From positions 272,407-336,406 of the forward strand of contig NZ_JAGEKP010000024.1 of assembly GCF_017565305.1 (NCBI RefSeq): 64,000 bases of DNA, in the 5' to 3' direction. The number at the start of each line of letters is the position of its first letter. Positions within the stretch are counted from its first letter, which is position 1. The notes under the pieces were generated by a model. It was not told the origin of the DNA and did not search any database. It saw only the letters and a list, made by a program, of their open reading frames with translations. The position numbers and the translations under genes were made by a program. The stretch is from Leifsonia sp. TF02-11. Its GTDB lineage: Bacteria; Actinomycetota; Actinomycetes; Actinomycetales; Microbacteriaceae. Shown piece by piece: positions 19,076 to 28,030 of this stretch.

Positions 19076-21869
19076 CGTCCTCCACCAGCTCCAGCACGTG
19101 CCGGTAGGTCCGGCCGGTCGCGCGGGTCATCCCGATCTCGCACGTGCGGTTGGCCGACACGTAAGCGTCGAATTGGCCGGCGGCGACCTCGGCGGCTTCC
19201 GCCGAGGTCGCCGATGCGGTCAGCTCGGGATGGAGCATCCCGCGGTCTCCGGCGAACGCGCAGCAGCTCCAGTCGTCCGGGTGGTGCACGCTGCGGGCGG
19301 CGAAAGCGGCGAGCTCGTCGAGCGCTCCGTCCGCGCCGAGAGCGGCGGTCGAGCAGGTGCGGTGCACCATGACGGAGCCGACACGCGTGGGCGCAGGGAG
19401 GGCCGGGAGCAGCACATCGCGTGCGAACTCCGTCGCATCGACGAACCGCAGAGCGGGCGCTTCGTTCGCGCTCGTCGCCAGCAGGGTCTCCAGGCCCTCG
19501 GTGCACGATGCCGCATCGCACACGATCGGAAGGCGGCCGCCGTCGCTCGCCGCCAGGAGGGCTGGAATCACCCGATCCGACATGCGCCGGTAGCCGTCCA
19601 GGTGACCCTTGGACTTCCACGGCGTGCCGCAGCACAAGCCTTCGATCCCTTCCGGCGCGACGAGTGCGACACCCGCCCGCGCGGCCAGCCGACGAAGGGC
19701 CTCGGTCGCGCCGACGCCTCCGTCGGAACCGAACATCGAGCCGACGCACGCCGCGAAGAGCACCGCTGACGGCGGCGTCGAGTGCGTCTTCGATTCGAGA
19801 GCGATGCGCCTCGGAGCGCCGCCGGCCGGAAGGCCTCGCCCGTAGCGAGGCAGAATCTCCGCTCCGAGGATCGCCCGGCCGACATCGGTGGCACCCTCCA
19901 CGAGCGCCGCGGGTGCGCGGCGGGCGAGGCTGAGGGCGTTCGCCGCGATTCGCGTCGCGGGCGCCCAGTTCGCTGCGCCGGCCGACCACGCGGCATCCCT
20001 GACGGGCGTCCGTCGCTCCGCCCGCAGACGCCGCACGAGGTCGCCGGTGTTGATGCCGACGGGGCACGCCATCGCACACAGCCCGTCGACGGCGCACGTG
20101 TCGACTCCGTCGTAGCCGTAGTCGCGTTCGAGCTCGCGCCGCAAGCGCTCATCGCCGGCGTCCGCGGCGGCAGCGATCTCCCGACGCAGCGCGATCCGCT
20201 GCCGCGGAGTCAGCGTGAGGTCCTTGCTGGGACAGCCCGGTTCGCAGTACCCGCACTCGACGCACCTGTCCACCTCGTGCTCCACCCGAGGGGCGACCTT
20301 CAGATCGCGGAGATACAGCTCGGAGTCGTCGCTCAGGAGGACGCCGGGGTTCAGCATCCCTTCGGGGTCCATGAGGCGTTTGACGTCCCGCATCAGGCCG
20401 TACAGCTCGTCGCCGTACTGGCGGCGGACGAAGGGCGCCATCGCCCGACCGGTCCCGTGCTCCGCCTTCAGGGTGCCGCCTTCTGCGAGCACCAGCTCCA
20501 CCAACTCCTCGGTGAACGCTCGATAGCGGGCCAGCGAGCGATCGTCGCCGAAGTCCTCCACGAGCATGAAATGCAGGTTGCCGTCCTTGGCGTGCCCGAA
20601 GACCACGGCGTCCTCGTAGCCGTGCCGCGCGAACAGCTCGATGAGGCGCGTGCACGTCGGAAGCAGCCGTTCGACGGGAACGGCGACGTCCTCGAGCAAG
20701 GCCGTGGTTCCGGGCGGCCGGGCGCCGGCGACGGCGGCGTACAGGCCCTTGCGCACGCGCCAGAGGGCCGCGCGTTCGGCTGCATCGGTCGAGAAGGCGA
20801 ACGGGGCCGCCAGCGGAAGGCTGCGGAGCAGGGGCTCGGTGGCGGCGACGGCGGACGCGAGGGTGTCCGGATCCGCCGCATGCAGTTCGACCAGCAGCGC
20901 AGTGTGGTCCTTCACGCGGAGACCGGCGATCGCCTCGGGAACCTCCTGCCCTGCCTGCGCCACCCGCAGCGCCGCAGCATCCATCAGCTCCACGGTGGCG
21001 AGCCCCGCCGCCACCAGCGAGGGAAGGGCCGCAGTCGCCTCGGCGAGGTCGGGGAAGAGGAGGAGGCCGGTGGTCACCGCCGGCTGGATCGGCACAGTGG
21101 CGAACCGCGCCTCCGCCACGAAGGCCAAGGTGCCCTCGCTGCCGATCACCAGGTGCGCCAGGATGTCGACGGGGCGTTCGAAGTCGAGCAGGGCGTTGAT
21201 CCCGTAACCCATCGTGTTCTTCATCGAGAACTGCCGACGGACCTCCGCCACGGCGCCAGGAGACGCGAGCAGCCTTCGGCGCAGTTCCAGCAAGCCCGCG
21301 TGGATCCCCGGTTCGGCGACGGCCAGCCGCTCGTCCGCGTCATCCGCTCCGGTGTCGATGACAGTTCCGTCGGCGAGCACGAGAAGGAGAGACTCGATCG
21401 TCCGGTAGCTGTTCTCCGTGGTCCCGCACGCCATGCCGGACGAGTTGTTCGCGACCACTCCCCCGACCGTGCAGGCGATCTCACTCGCCGGATCGGGTCC
21501 GAGCCGGCGACCGTGGCGGGCCAGCCTGGCGTTGACCTGACGGACGGTGGCGCCAGGGCCGACGCGGACAGAGCGACCGTCGGCGGAGATGTCGATGCGC
21601 CGGAACCCTCGGCGCGTGTCGACGAGGACGCCGTCCGTCACGCCCTGGCCGGAGAGGCTGGTTCCTCCGGAGCGGAAGGTCAGTGTACGTCCGGCGGCGC
21701 GGGCCGCGGCGAAGAGCACTTTGACGTCGTCGACGGAGCGCGGAACGGCGAGCGCTTCCGGCACGAGCAAATAGTGGGAGGCGTCGTGTGCGAACGCGCG
21801 GAGGTCGATCGCCCGCTCACGCACCTCCAGCCCGGTCGGCCAACCGCTCACCGGCCCGCGCGCACTCAC
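19062..21869 (-). CDS. FAD-binding and Fe-S-cluster oxidoreductase (GlcD/Dld-like fusion)
   Basis: 935 residues. The N-terminal FAD_binding_4 domain (FRSGGTSLSGQGVTDG near 65, TVGGVVANNSSGMACGT near 130) is followed by FAD-oxidase_C. A double 4Fe-4S ferredoxin module comes next (CVECGYCEPGCP and CAVDGLCAMACPVG, about 530-610). C-terminal CCG-type cysteine regions (GLCCGTPWKS, DDWSCCAFAG) complete the protein. This single-chain design oxidises D-2-hydroxy acids such as D-lactate, glycolate or 2-hydroxyglutarate and passes electrons to the quinone pool or an electron carrier. GTG 21869 overlaps the stop of the Gfo/Idh gene. As the last gene of the aldolase operon, it may oxidise a hydroxy-acid product of the sugar pathway; that is inference. 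Confidence 0.88.
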   Translation of the reverse strand: MSARGPVSGWPTGLEVRERAIDLRAFAHDASHYLLVPEALAVPRSVDDVKVLFAAARAAGRTLTFRSGGTSLSGQGVTDGVLVDTRRGFRRIDISADGRSVRVGPGATVRQVNARLARHGRRLGPDPASEIACTVGGVVANNSSGMACGTTENSYRTIESLLLVLADGTVIDTGADDADERLAVAEPGIHAGLLELRRRLLASPGAVAEVRRQFSMKNTMGYGINALLDFERPVDILAHLVIGSEGTLAFVAEARFATVPIQPAVTTGLLLFPDLAEATAALPSLVAAGLATVELMDAAALRVAQAGQEVPEAIAGLRVKDHTALLVELHAADPDTLASAVAATEPLLRSLPLAAPFAFSTDAAERAALWRVRKGLYAAVAGARPPGTTALLEDVAVPVERLLPTCTRLIELFARHGYEDAVVFGHAKDGNLHFMLVEDFGDDRSLARYRAFTEELVELVLAEGGTLKAEHGTGRAMAPFVRRQYGDELYGLMRDVKRLMDPEGMLNPGVLLSDDSELYLRDLKVAPRVEHEVDRCVECGYCEPGCPSKDLTLTPRQRIALRREIAAAADAGDERLRRELERDYGYDGVDTCAVDGLCAMACPVGINTGDLVRRLRAERRTPVRDAAWSAGAANWAPATRIAANALSLARRAPAALVEGATDVGRAILGAEILPRYGRGLPAGGAPRRIALESKTHSTPPSAVLFAACVGSMFGSDGGVGATEALRRLAARAGVALVAPEGIEGLCCGTPWKSKGHLDGYRRMSDRVIPALLAASDGGRLPIVCDAASCTEGLETLLATSANEAPALRFVDATEFARDVLLPALPAPTRVGSVMVHRTCSTAALGADGALDELAAFAARSVHHPDDWSCCAFAGDRGMLHPELTASATSAEAAEVAAGQFDAYVSANRTCEIGMTRATGRTYRHVLELVEDVTRP

Positions 21870-23029
21870 CGGTCCCCGCGCTCCACGGCGACAGCGCGCT
21901 GTTCGTCGTGGGACAGCAGCGCCGCGCGGTAGATCTCGTGCGTGAGCGCCGCCTCCTCCGGTCGCGCCGCCCCGAAGCGGTCACCGAGCACGCCCGCGCG
22001 CTCGGCCAGGAAGACCGCCCACATCTGCAGGATCGAGTCGGAGAAGCCCGACTCGAAGATCGGGCCGGTGACGGTCGGCCAGACCGACTGGCTGCCGACA
22101 TCGACGCTCTGCCAGACCTGTTCGCGTCCGCCACCCGGGATCTCCGTGACGGTGAAGATCTCGACGGTCTTCGGCCGCTTCGTGCTGAAGCGGACGCCGC
22201 CGTCGAGCCCGATCGCCTCGAACTCCCAGGTGTTCTTCTGCCCAGGTGCGATCCGCATCGTCTCGGTCGTGAGGGGAAAGCGGCCCGTCTCGGTCTGCAC
22301 CCATGAGTGCAGGGTGGCGTTGTCCCAGGTGTCGCTCGGTACGAGCTCGCCGTCGGGGCCGGGGCGCTCCGGCACGATGTCCTGGAGCACGCCGTAGACG
22401 CTGTCCGGGATCCATCCCAGGCGCAGCGGCACGTGCCAGGTATGCATGCCCAGGTCGTTGAGCACGCCCGCACGCCCGCAGTATCTCGCCTGGCGCTTCC
22501 AGTTGACCGGCTTGTGGACGTCCACGTCGCTCGAGTGGAGGAAGCTGTTGCGAGCCGAGACGATCGTTCCGAGCGCGCCGGAGCGCACGTAGTCGACGGC
22601 GAGTTGAGCTCCGGGGAAGAACGGGAGCTCACTCGAGCACCGCACGAAGCTCTCCGGATGCTCGCCGATGGCCTCGAGAATGGCAGCGGCCGCTGCAGCG
22701 TCGATTCCGAAGGGCTTCTCGGCCAGCAGGCTCTTGCCGCTGCGGATCACGTCGGTGTAGATGCGCTCGTGCAGATCGTGGCGCACCGCCACATAGACGA
22801 CGTCGACGCTGTCGTCCGCCAGGATGTCGGCGTAGTCGGTCGTCTTGAGCGTGACCGTGTCGATCTGGTCGAACCAGTCGAGCGCAGCCGGGACGATGTC
22901 GCACACCGCGGTCAGTCGCGGCCGCACCGGATGGTCCACGAGAGCGGGCCAGCGCTGGATCGCGGCCGCGATCTCCCGCCCCATCAAGCCGCCGCCGATG
23001 ATGGCCACGTTCACCCGCTCAGCACTCAT
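21866..23029 (-). CDS. Gfo/Idh/MocA family dehydrogenase
   Basis: 387 residues from ATG 23029, which overlaps the aldolase stop (ATGA). The long upstream frame to 23533 is the aldolase read out of frame. The NAD-binding GGGLMGREI motif is near residue 11 and the AEKPFG signature, carrying the catalytic Lys, near 107. NDLGMHTWHVP near 190 fits the second conserved region. It oxidises or epimerises a sugar or cyclitol hydroxyl with NAD(P). It sits in a three-gene coupled operon (aldolase, this enzyme, FAD/Fe-S oxidoreductase) behind LacI site 2. The substrate is unresolved; a cyclitol or an aldose derivative is possible. Confidence 0.9.
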   Translation of the reverse strand: MSAERVNVAIIGGGLMGREIAAAIQRWPALVDHPVRPRLTAVCDIVPAALDWFDQIDTVTLKTTDYADILADDSVDVVYVAVRHDLHERIYTDVIRSGKSLLAEKPFGIDAAAAAAILEAIGEHPESFVRCSSELPFFPGAQLAVDYVRSGALGTIVSARNSFLHSSDVDVHKPVNWKRQARYCGRAGVLNDLGMHTWHVPLRLGWIPDSVYGVLQDIVPERPGPDGELVPSDTWDNATLHSWVQTETGRFPLTTETMRIAPGQKNTWEFEAIGLDGGVRFSTKRPKTVEIFTVTEIPGGGREQVWQSVDVGSQSVWPTVTGPIFESGFSDSILQMWAVFLAERAGVLGDRFGAARPEEAALTHEIYRAALLSHDEQRAVAVERGDR

Positions 23030-23871
23030 GCCGCCACCTCCGCGATGCTGTCGAGCGCCTCGTCCACGCCGGCGCCGTCGTGCAGAACGGCCAGCAGGGC
23101 TCTGGTGATCCCCGCCGGGTCCGGATGCTGGATGACGTTCCTGCCGTACACGATGCCCCGCGCGCCCGCGTCGAGCACGGCCACGGTGCGCTCGAGGAGG
23201 GTGCGATCGTCCACCCTGCCGCCACCGCGCACCAGGACCGGAACGTCGCCGGCGACCTCGACGACGCGGTGATAGTCCCGGAGATCGTCGCTCGGGTCGG
23301 CTTTGATCAGGTCGGCGCCGAGTTCGACCGCCTGACGCACCAGCGTGACGATCTTCTCGATGTCCCCGTCGACCAGATAGCCGCCGCCTGCGGTGTCGTT
23401 GTCCTGCATCACCAGGGGCTCGATCATCAGGGGCATCCCGTATCGGCCGGCTTCCGCCCGCAGCTCCATGATCGACCGGATGTTCGCTTCGCGGACCTCC
23501 GGGTGCCCCGGCAGCTGCATGAGGTTGGCGCACACCGCGACGGCGTCCAGGCGCACGGCCTCCTCGATCGCGTTCGTGACGTGGTGGCTGAACAGCCGGC
23601 TGTCCAGCGGCGAGTTGTAGACGTTCGCGACGTCGGTCCTCAGGACGAGCGCCGGCTTGTCCTTCCCGGGGATCGCCTGGAGGTGGCGCGCCTGCCCGAC
23701 GGTGAGCTGCACGGCGTCCGGTCCGGCGTCCACCAGGGTCCGCACGACGGCGCGCATGTCCTCGATGCCGGTGATGAAGGAGCGCTCACCGAAGAAGCCG
23801 TGGTCGACGGCCACGTCGAGAGCGCGGCCGGAGCGAGGATGGAAGAGGCGATTGAGGCGGTACGGCGTCAT
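23026..23871 (-). CDS. Class I aldolase, DeoC/LacD/LsrF family
   Basis: 281 residues forming a TIM barrel of the DeoC/FbaB/LsrF type. DVAVDHGFF opens the barrel, the Schiff-base Lys is K190 in ADLIKADPS, and VRGGGR plus RGIVYGRNV near the C-terminus bind the phosphate. Such enzymes cleave phosphorylated ketoses (tagatose-, fructose- or deoxy-sugar phosphates) or act as LsrF-like thiolases. It is divergent from the PfkB-isomerase fusion with LacI site 2 between, so an isomerase-kinase-aldolase sequence is the natural reading. It is the first gene of a coupled operon. ATG 23871 has no strong ribosome site. Confidence 0.87.
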   Translation of the reverse strand: MTPYRLNRLFHPRSGRALDVAVDHGFFGERSFITGIEDMRAVVRTLVDAGPDAVQLTVGQARHLQAIPGKDKPALVLRTDVANVYNSPLDSRLFSHHVTNAIEEAVRLDAVAVCANLMQLPGHPEVREANIRSIMELRAEAGRYGMPLMIEPLVMQDNDTAGGGYLVDGDIEKIVTLVRQAVELGADLIKADPSDDLRDYHRVVEVAGDVPVLVRGGGRVDDRTLLERTVAVLDAGARGIVYGRNVIQHPDPAGITRALLAVLHDGAGVDEALDSIAEVAA

Positions 23872-23930
23872 TGCTGCGCTTTCTGTGGGATTCGTGAAAC
23901 GTGTTCAGGTGTGCAACACTAAACCCGGTG

Positions 23931-23944
23931 AAACAACGTTGTCT
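23931..23944. promoter_or_regulatory. LacI-family operator, site 2
   Basis: AAACAACGTTGTCT is identical to site 1 over 14 bases. It lies between the divergent aldolase operon (start 23871) and the kinase-isomerase-LacI-mutarotase operon (start 23990). One repressor would thus control both, including its own gene. Confidence 0.85.
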
Positions 23945-23989
23945 AGTCGAGGACAAGCGCTTCATGTCACGCCGGAAAGGACCACTCAC

Positions 23990-26014
23990 GTGCACGGGAT
24001 CGCTCTAGCCGGTCATCTCTGCGTCGACCTCGCACCCGCCTTCGGCCGCGCTGCTGACATCGATCCCGGACGGCTCCACGAAGTGGGTCCCCTGCGGATC
24101 ACCCTGGGCGGCTGCGTTGCGAACACCGGACGCGCCCTCGGCGACCTGGGCGGCCGGGCACGCATCCACGCGGCCGTCGGCGACGACGAACTGGGCAGGA
24201 CCGCGGGCCGGTTGCTCACGACGCTCCCCGGACTCAGCGGCCGGCCGCAGACCGTCGGACACGCTGCGACCTCCTACAGCGTCGTGCTCGAAAGCCCCGG
24301 TCAGGACCGCACCTTCTGGCACCATGTCGGCGCCAACGCCGCCTTCGACGGCGCGGAGGTGGAGCTCGACGGAGTCGACATCCTGCATCTGGGGTACCCG
24401 TCGCTGCTGCCCGCACTGCTCGCCGACGACGGGAAAGCACTTGTCGCGCTCCTGCGGCGCGCGAAAGAACGCGGCATCACCACCTCGGTCGACCTCGCTG
24501 TCGTCGATCCCGCCTCACCCGCGGGCGCCCTGGACTGGGACGCTGTGTTCGACCGGATACTGCCGCTGGTCGACGTGCTCACCCCGAGCGCCGACGATCT
24601 CACCTCGGCCCTCGGGCGACCGCCGCTGACCACGCCGGACGGCATCGATGCACTCGTCGAGAGTCTCATCGAGCGAGGTGCGGCCGTGGCCGCGGTCTCC
24701 GCCGGCTCGTCCGGCTTGTTCGTCCGAACCGGGTCGGTCGAGCGGCTGCGCGCGGGAGGCCGAGCGCTCGCCTGCGTCGCAGAGGAGTGGGCGGGGCGCG
24801 CACTGCATCAGGCCACCCGTCTGACCCAGGAGCCGGTCACCACCAACGGCGCAGGGGACGCGTCCACCGCCGGGTTCCTCTACGGGGCCTCCGTGTGCGC
24901 ACCGCTGGAGAGCGCGGCGATGCTCGCGGCGGCGTGCGCGACCGCCGTCTTGACCGGTCGACCCGCCATCCCGAGAACCGTCGTCGCCATCGATCCTGCG
25001 CTGGCGAGCGTGTTCTCCTCCGCGGAGTCCGGCCCGCGCGCACCGATCGTGCTCGACGCGAACCAGCCCGTCGACCGCTTCTACGCCGGCGGCGACCGGA
25101 TCGCCGGTTTCCGCGGCACGGGGCAGGCGGTAGAGCACACGCCGGAGGACTGGGTGGGCTCCGTCACGACGGTGCGCGGCCAGGAGCCGCTCGGCCTCAC
25201 CCGCCTCAGTGACGGTGAGGCGCTGGCCGACGCCGTGCGACGTGACCCCGTGGCGTGGCTCGGAGAATCGCACGTCGCCCGGTGGGGAGCCGACACCAAG
25301 CTTCTCGTCAAGCTTCTCGACGCCCAGGAACGCCTCCCCGTGCACGCCCACCCCGACACGGCATTCGCGCGCGTCCACGTCGGCACAGCACACGGGAAGG
25401 CCGAAGCCTGGTACATCCTGGAGGCGGGCGTCGTGCACCTGGGGCTGCGCGAAGGCGTGTCGCGCGAGCAACTCGACGACCTCGTCCAGCGGCAGGACGG
25501 CGAGACCCTCCTCGGCCTGCTGCACCGGGTCTCCGTGCGTCCGGGTGATCGCGTCTTCGTTCCCCCCGGCACCCTGCACGCCATCGGCGCCGGAGTGTTC
25601 CTGGCCGAAGTCCAGGAACCCGAAGACCTCTCCATCCTGCTCGAATGGCGTGGCTATCCCCTGGACGGCGAGCGCGACGGTCACCTCGGCCTCGGCTTCC
25701 AGGTCGCGTTGGACGCCGTCGACCGCGCCCCGCTTGCGCCGGAGTCGCTGGCCGCCCTGGTGCGACGCGCGGGCGACCCGTCGGCCGCTCTGCCGGCGGC
25801 CGCCGATCCGTACTTCCGACTCGAACGGCTCGACGTCGACGGCGGCTCGGTGATCGCGTCCGGCTTCGCGGTGGTCATCGTGATCGAGGGCGAACTCGTC
25901 ACCGGTCACGGGACCTGGGCTCGCGGCACCACCGTCCTCGTGCCGGCGGCCGCGGGACCCCTCGAGCTGGTGGGCAACGGGAGCATCCTGGTCGCACGGC
26001 CACCCGCTCCCTGA
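23990..26014 (+). CDS. PfkB carbohydrate kinase fused to class I mannose-6-phosphate isomerase
   Basis: 674 residues in one uninterrupted frame from GTG 23990 (GGAAAGG 9 nt upstream). Residues 1-345 are a ribokinase/PfkB sugar kinase: GGCVANTGRALGDLG near 38 and the second PfkB signature TTNGAGDASTAGF near 283 with the catalytic Asp. Residues 352-674 are a type I phosphomannose isomerase: VDRFYAGGDRIAGFRG, then zinc-site residues in LPVHAHPD near 448, KAEAWYIL and PPGTLHAIGAG. The two activities would interconvert aldose- and ketose-6-phosphate and phosphorylate a sugar or sugar phosphate, feeding the divergent aldolase. PfkB and ManA are normally separate proteins. The LacI gene follows after 56 bp. 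The domain calls are firm; the exact sugar is unknown. Confidence 0.9.
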   Translation: MHGIALAGHLCVDLAPAFGRAADIDPGRLHEVGPLRITLGGCVANTGRALGDLGGRARIHAAVGDDELGRTAGRLLTTLPGLSGRPQTVGHAATSYSVVLESPGQDRTFWHHVGANAAFDGAEVELDGVDILHLGYPSLLPALLADDGKALVALLRRAKERGITTSVDLAVVDPASPAGALDWDAVFDRILPLVDVLTPSADDLTSALGRPPLTTPDGIDALVESLIERGAAVAAVSAGSSGLFVRTGSVERLRAGGRALACVAEEWAGRALHQATRLTQEPVTTNGAGDASTAGFLYGASVCAPLESAAMLAAACATAVLTGRPAIPRTVVAIDPALASVFSSAESGPRAPIVLDANQPVDRFYAGGDRIAGFRGTGQAVEHTPEDWVGSVTTVRGQEPLGLTRLSDGEALADAVRRDPVAWLGESHVARWGADTKLLVKLLDAQERLPVHAHPDTAFARVHVGTAHGKAEAWYILEAGVVHLGLREGVSREQLDDLVQRQDGETLLGLLHRVSVRPGDRVFVPPGTLHAIGAGVFLAEVQEPEDLSILLEWRGYPLDGERDGHLGLGFQVALDAVDRAPLAPESLAALVRRAGDPSAALPAAADPYFRLERLDVDGGSVIASGFAVVIVIEGELVTGHGTWARGTTVLVPAAAGPLELVGNGSILVARPPAP

Positions 26015-26070
26015 TGCCCGTGGAGGCGATCCGCGGCGGATACGATGGGGCATCCGAGACAGGGAGCAGG

Positions 26071-27072
26071 ATGGCCAACAGCCCGACGATGAACGACGTA
26101 GCCCGGGCGGCGAACGTCAGCCTCAAGACGGTCTCCCGGTTCGTCAACGGCGAGAGCAACATCGACCCCGTGCTCGCCGATCGGATCGCCGACGCGATCG
26201 CCGACCTCGGGTATCGGCGCAACCTCGCCGCCGCGAGCATCCGCCCGGGTTGGACGAGCAAGATCCTCGGGCTGATCATCAGCGACCTCGCCAACCCGTA
26301 TTACTCGACGCTCGCACGAGCCATCGAGGAAGTGGCGGGCAGCGAAGGGTACATGCTGATCGTCGCGAGCTCGGAGGAGGACGGACGCCGACACGACCGC
26401 ATCGTCGACCGTCTCATGGAGCAGCGGGTCGACGGACTCATCATCGTGCCCCCGCGCAACGAAGGGCGCGAGTGGTCGAAGGTGCCGCCCCCGGTCCCTC
26501 CCATCGTCTTCCTCGACCGCCCGGGAGGTCACCTCGCCGCCGACACCGTGCTGGCGGACAACGCCGGCGGCGCGGCCGAAGCGACGCGGACCCTGTACAG
26601 ACTCGGTGCGCGACGCATCGCGTTCGTCGGTGATTCGCTGGACATCTACACCATGAAGGAGCGGTATCGCGGCTACTGCGATGCTCTGAGGAGTCTCGGT
26701 CTCGCGCCGGACGACATGCCGCTGTCCACCGACGCTCACTCGAGCGAGCAAGCGCGTGCCGCCGTCGGCGCGCTGCTCGCCGATGGCGCGGCGGACGCCA
26801 TCTTCGCGGCCAACAACCGTGCGTCGATCGGTGCGCTGCTCGCGTTCCGGTCAGCCGGCAGACGCATCCCCCTCGTCGGCTTCGATGACTTCGAGGCCGC
26901 CGATCTGGGAGATCCCGGTGTCTCGGTGGTGAGCCAGGACATCGAGCGGATGGGCCGGGATGCCGCGCGACTCCTGCTGGCGCGCCTGCGGGGCGAGGCC
27001 GACGGCGACTACGCCACCGAATCCCTTCCCACCACGCTGGTGCTGCGCGGCTCCGAGCAGCTGCCGACGTGA
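26071..27072 (+). CDS. LacI family transcriptional regulator
   Basis: 333 residues from ATG 26071 with GGGAG upstream; the open frame further left is shadow. The HTH MNDVARAANVSLKTVSRFVN (residues 7-26) and a periplasmic-binding-like sensor domain (GLIISDLANPYYSTLARAI onward, GFDDFEAADLG near the end) define the family. It is probably the repressor of the three AACGTT-centred operators at 16938, 23931 and 31432, which lie between every divergent gene pair of this cluster. It is cotranscribed with the kinase-isomerase fusion and overlaps the mutarotase start (GTGA). Confidence 0.92.
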   Translation: MANSPTMNDVARAANVSLKTVSRFVNGESNIDPVLADRIADAIADLGYRRNLAAASIRPGWTSKILGLIISDLANPYYSTLARAIEEVAGSEGYMLIVASSEEDGRRHDRIVDRLMEQRVDGLIIVPPRNEGREWSKVPPPVPPIVFLDRPGGHLAADTVLADNAGGAAEATRTLYRLGARRIAFVGDSLDIYTMKERYRGYCDALRSLGLAPDDMPLSTDAHSSEQARAAVGALLADGAADAIFAANNRASIGALLAFRSAGRRIPLVGFDDFEAADLGDPGVSVVSQDIERMGRDAARLLLARLRGEADGDYATESLPTTLVLRGSEQLPT

Positions 27073-27977
27073 CCGCACTCGAATTTCGGCGAGGCGAACT
27101 CGCGGCACTCGTCGACCCGGCGCGCGGGTCGGAGATCCTCTCCCTCACCTACCGCGGTGCCGAGCTCCTGTTCCGCACTCCGTGGCGGCACCACGCTCAG
27201 CGCGTGCTCGACGGCGAGGCCGGTGACTCGATCGGGCCGGCGGGCGACTGGCTCGAACGGTATCGCGGCGGCTGGCAGACCCTCGTGCCGACAGCCGGCG
27301 ACCCGGTCGAGTATGTCGGCCCCGCCGTGTATCACGGCGAGGCATCGACGCTGCAGTGGACGGTCGGCACGGCAGACGCGGCCGGCGCCCATTTGACCGT
27401 GTCCCTGTTCACCGTCCCGCTGACCATCGAGCGGGATATCACCCTCGATGACCGCGGGCTGAGCATCCGAGACCGGATCGTCAACCAGTCCGACGTCGAG
27501 GTCGCCTTCGACTACGGGCATCATCCGGCGTTCGGTTCCGAGATGCTCGCCGGCGGACTCGAGATCGATGCACCCGGGGCCGTCTTCACACCGGACCACG
27601 ACACGACGGAGAGGCGCTCCTGGCCCGAGGGCCTCGCGAAGGACGGATCCGCGTTCTCCCTGGCGCGGATCGAGCCGTCGGACCGGCGCGGCGTGTACGG
27701 CTGGCTCGAGGTGCCGGAGCCGCTGATCCGCCTTCGAGCCGAGAGCGCCGGGATCGAGGTGAGCGTGGAGTGGGACGCTGCGACCATGCCGTCGCTGTGG
27801 GTGTGGCAGGAGCTGGGCTGGGATGAGTCGTTCCCCTGGTTCGGCCGAGCACGGGTCGCCGCTTTCGAACCGGTCAGCCGCCCGACCCGGGTCGCCGACC
27901 GACGTGGAGCGCTTCGGCTCCCGCCTCGCGGCGCGCTGGACACGTGGATTCGCGCGGAGGTTCACGCGCTGCCGTAG
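27069..27977 (+). CDS. Aldose 1-epimerase (galactose mutarotase-like)
   Basis: 302 residues from GTG 27069, overlapping the LacI stop. The beta-supersandwich pattern of mutarotases is visible: EILSLTYRGAELLFRTPW, GWQTLVPTAGD, then FDYGHHPAFGSEML near 140 with the expected catalytic His, and a late Glu-rich segment. It interconverts the alpha and beta anomers of an imported or released sugar in the cytoplasm. It completes the kinase-isomerase operon. DUF4432-type proteins share this fold, so the preferred sugar is uncertain. Confidence 0.82.
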   Translation: MTALEFRRGELAALVDPARGSEILSLTYRGAELLFRTPWRHHAQRVLDGEAGDSIGPAGDWLERYRGGWQTLVPTAGDPVEYVGPAVYHGEASTLQWTVGTADAAGAHLTVSLFTVPLTIERDITLDDRGLSIRDRIVNQSDVEVAFDYGHHPAFGSEMLAGGLEIDAPGAVFTPDHDTTERRSWPEGLAKDGSAFSLARIEPSDRRGVYGWLEVPEPLIRLRAESAGIEVSVEWDAATMPSLWVWQELGWDESFPWFGRARVAAFEPVSRPTRVADRRGALRLPPRGALDTWIRAEVHALP

Positions 27978-27989
27978 CGGGCGCGGCGC

Positions 27990-28021
27990 GGGCGGGGCCG
28001 CCGGAGTGTGCAGCCCCGCCC
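27990..28021. terminator. Bidirectional stem-loop between convergent genes
   Basis: GGGCGGGGC pairs with GCCCCGCCC across a 14-nt loop, in the 53-bp gap between the mutarotase (ends 27977) and the minus-strand secreted protein (ends 28031). It probably terminates both transcripts. Confidence 0.6.
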
Positions 28022-28030
28022 CCGCCCCTC

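Noticed and set aside
17014..21932. 677- and 716-codon plus-strand frames
   Set aside because: The first is GH42 read one frame off; the second is antisense to the FAD/Fe-S oxidoreductase. Both are Arg-rich without family signatures.
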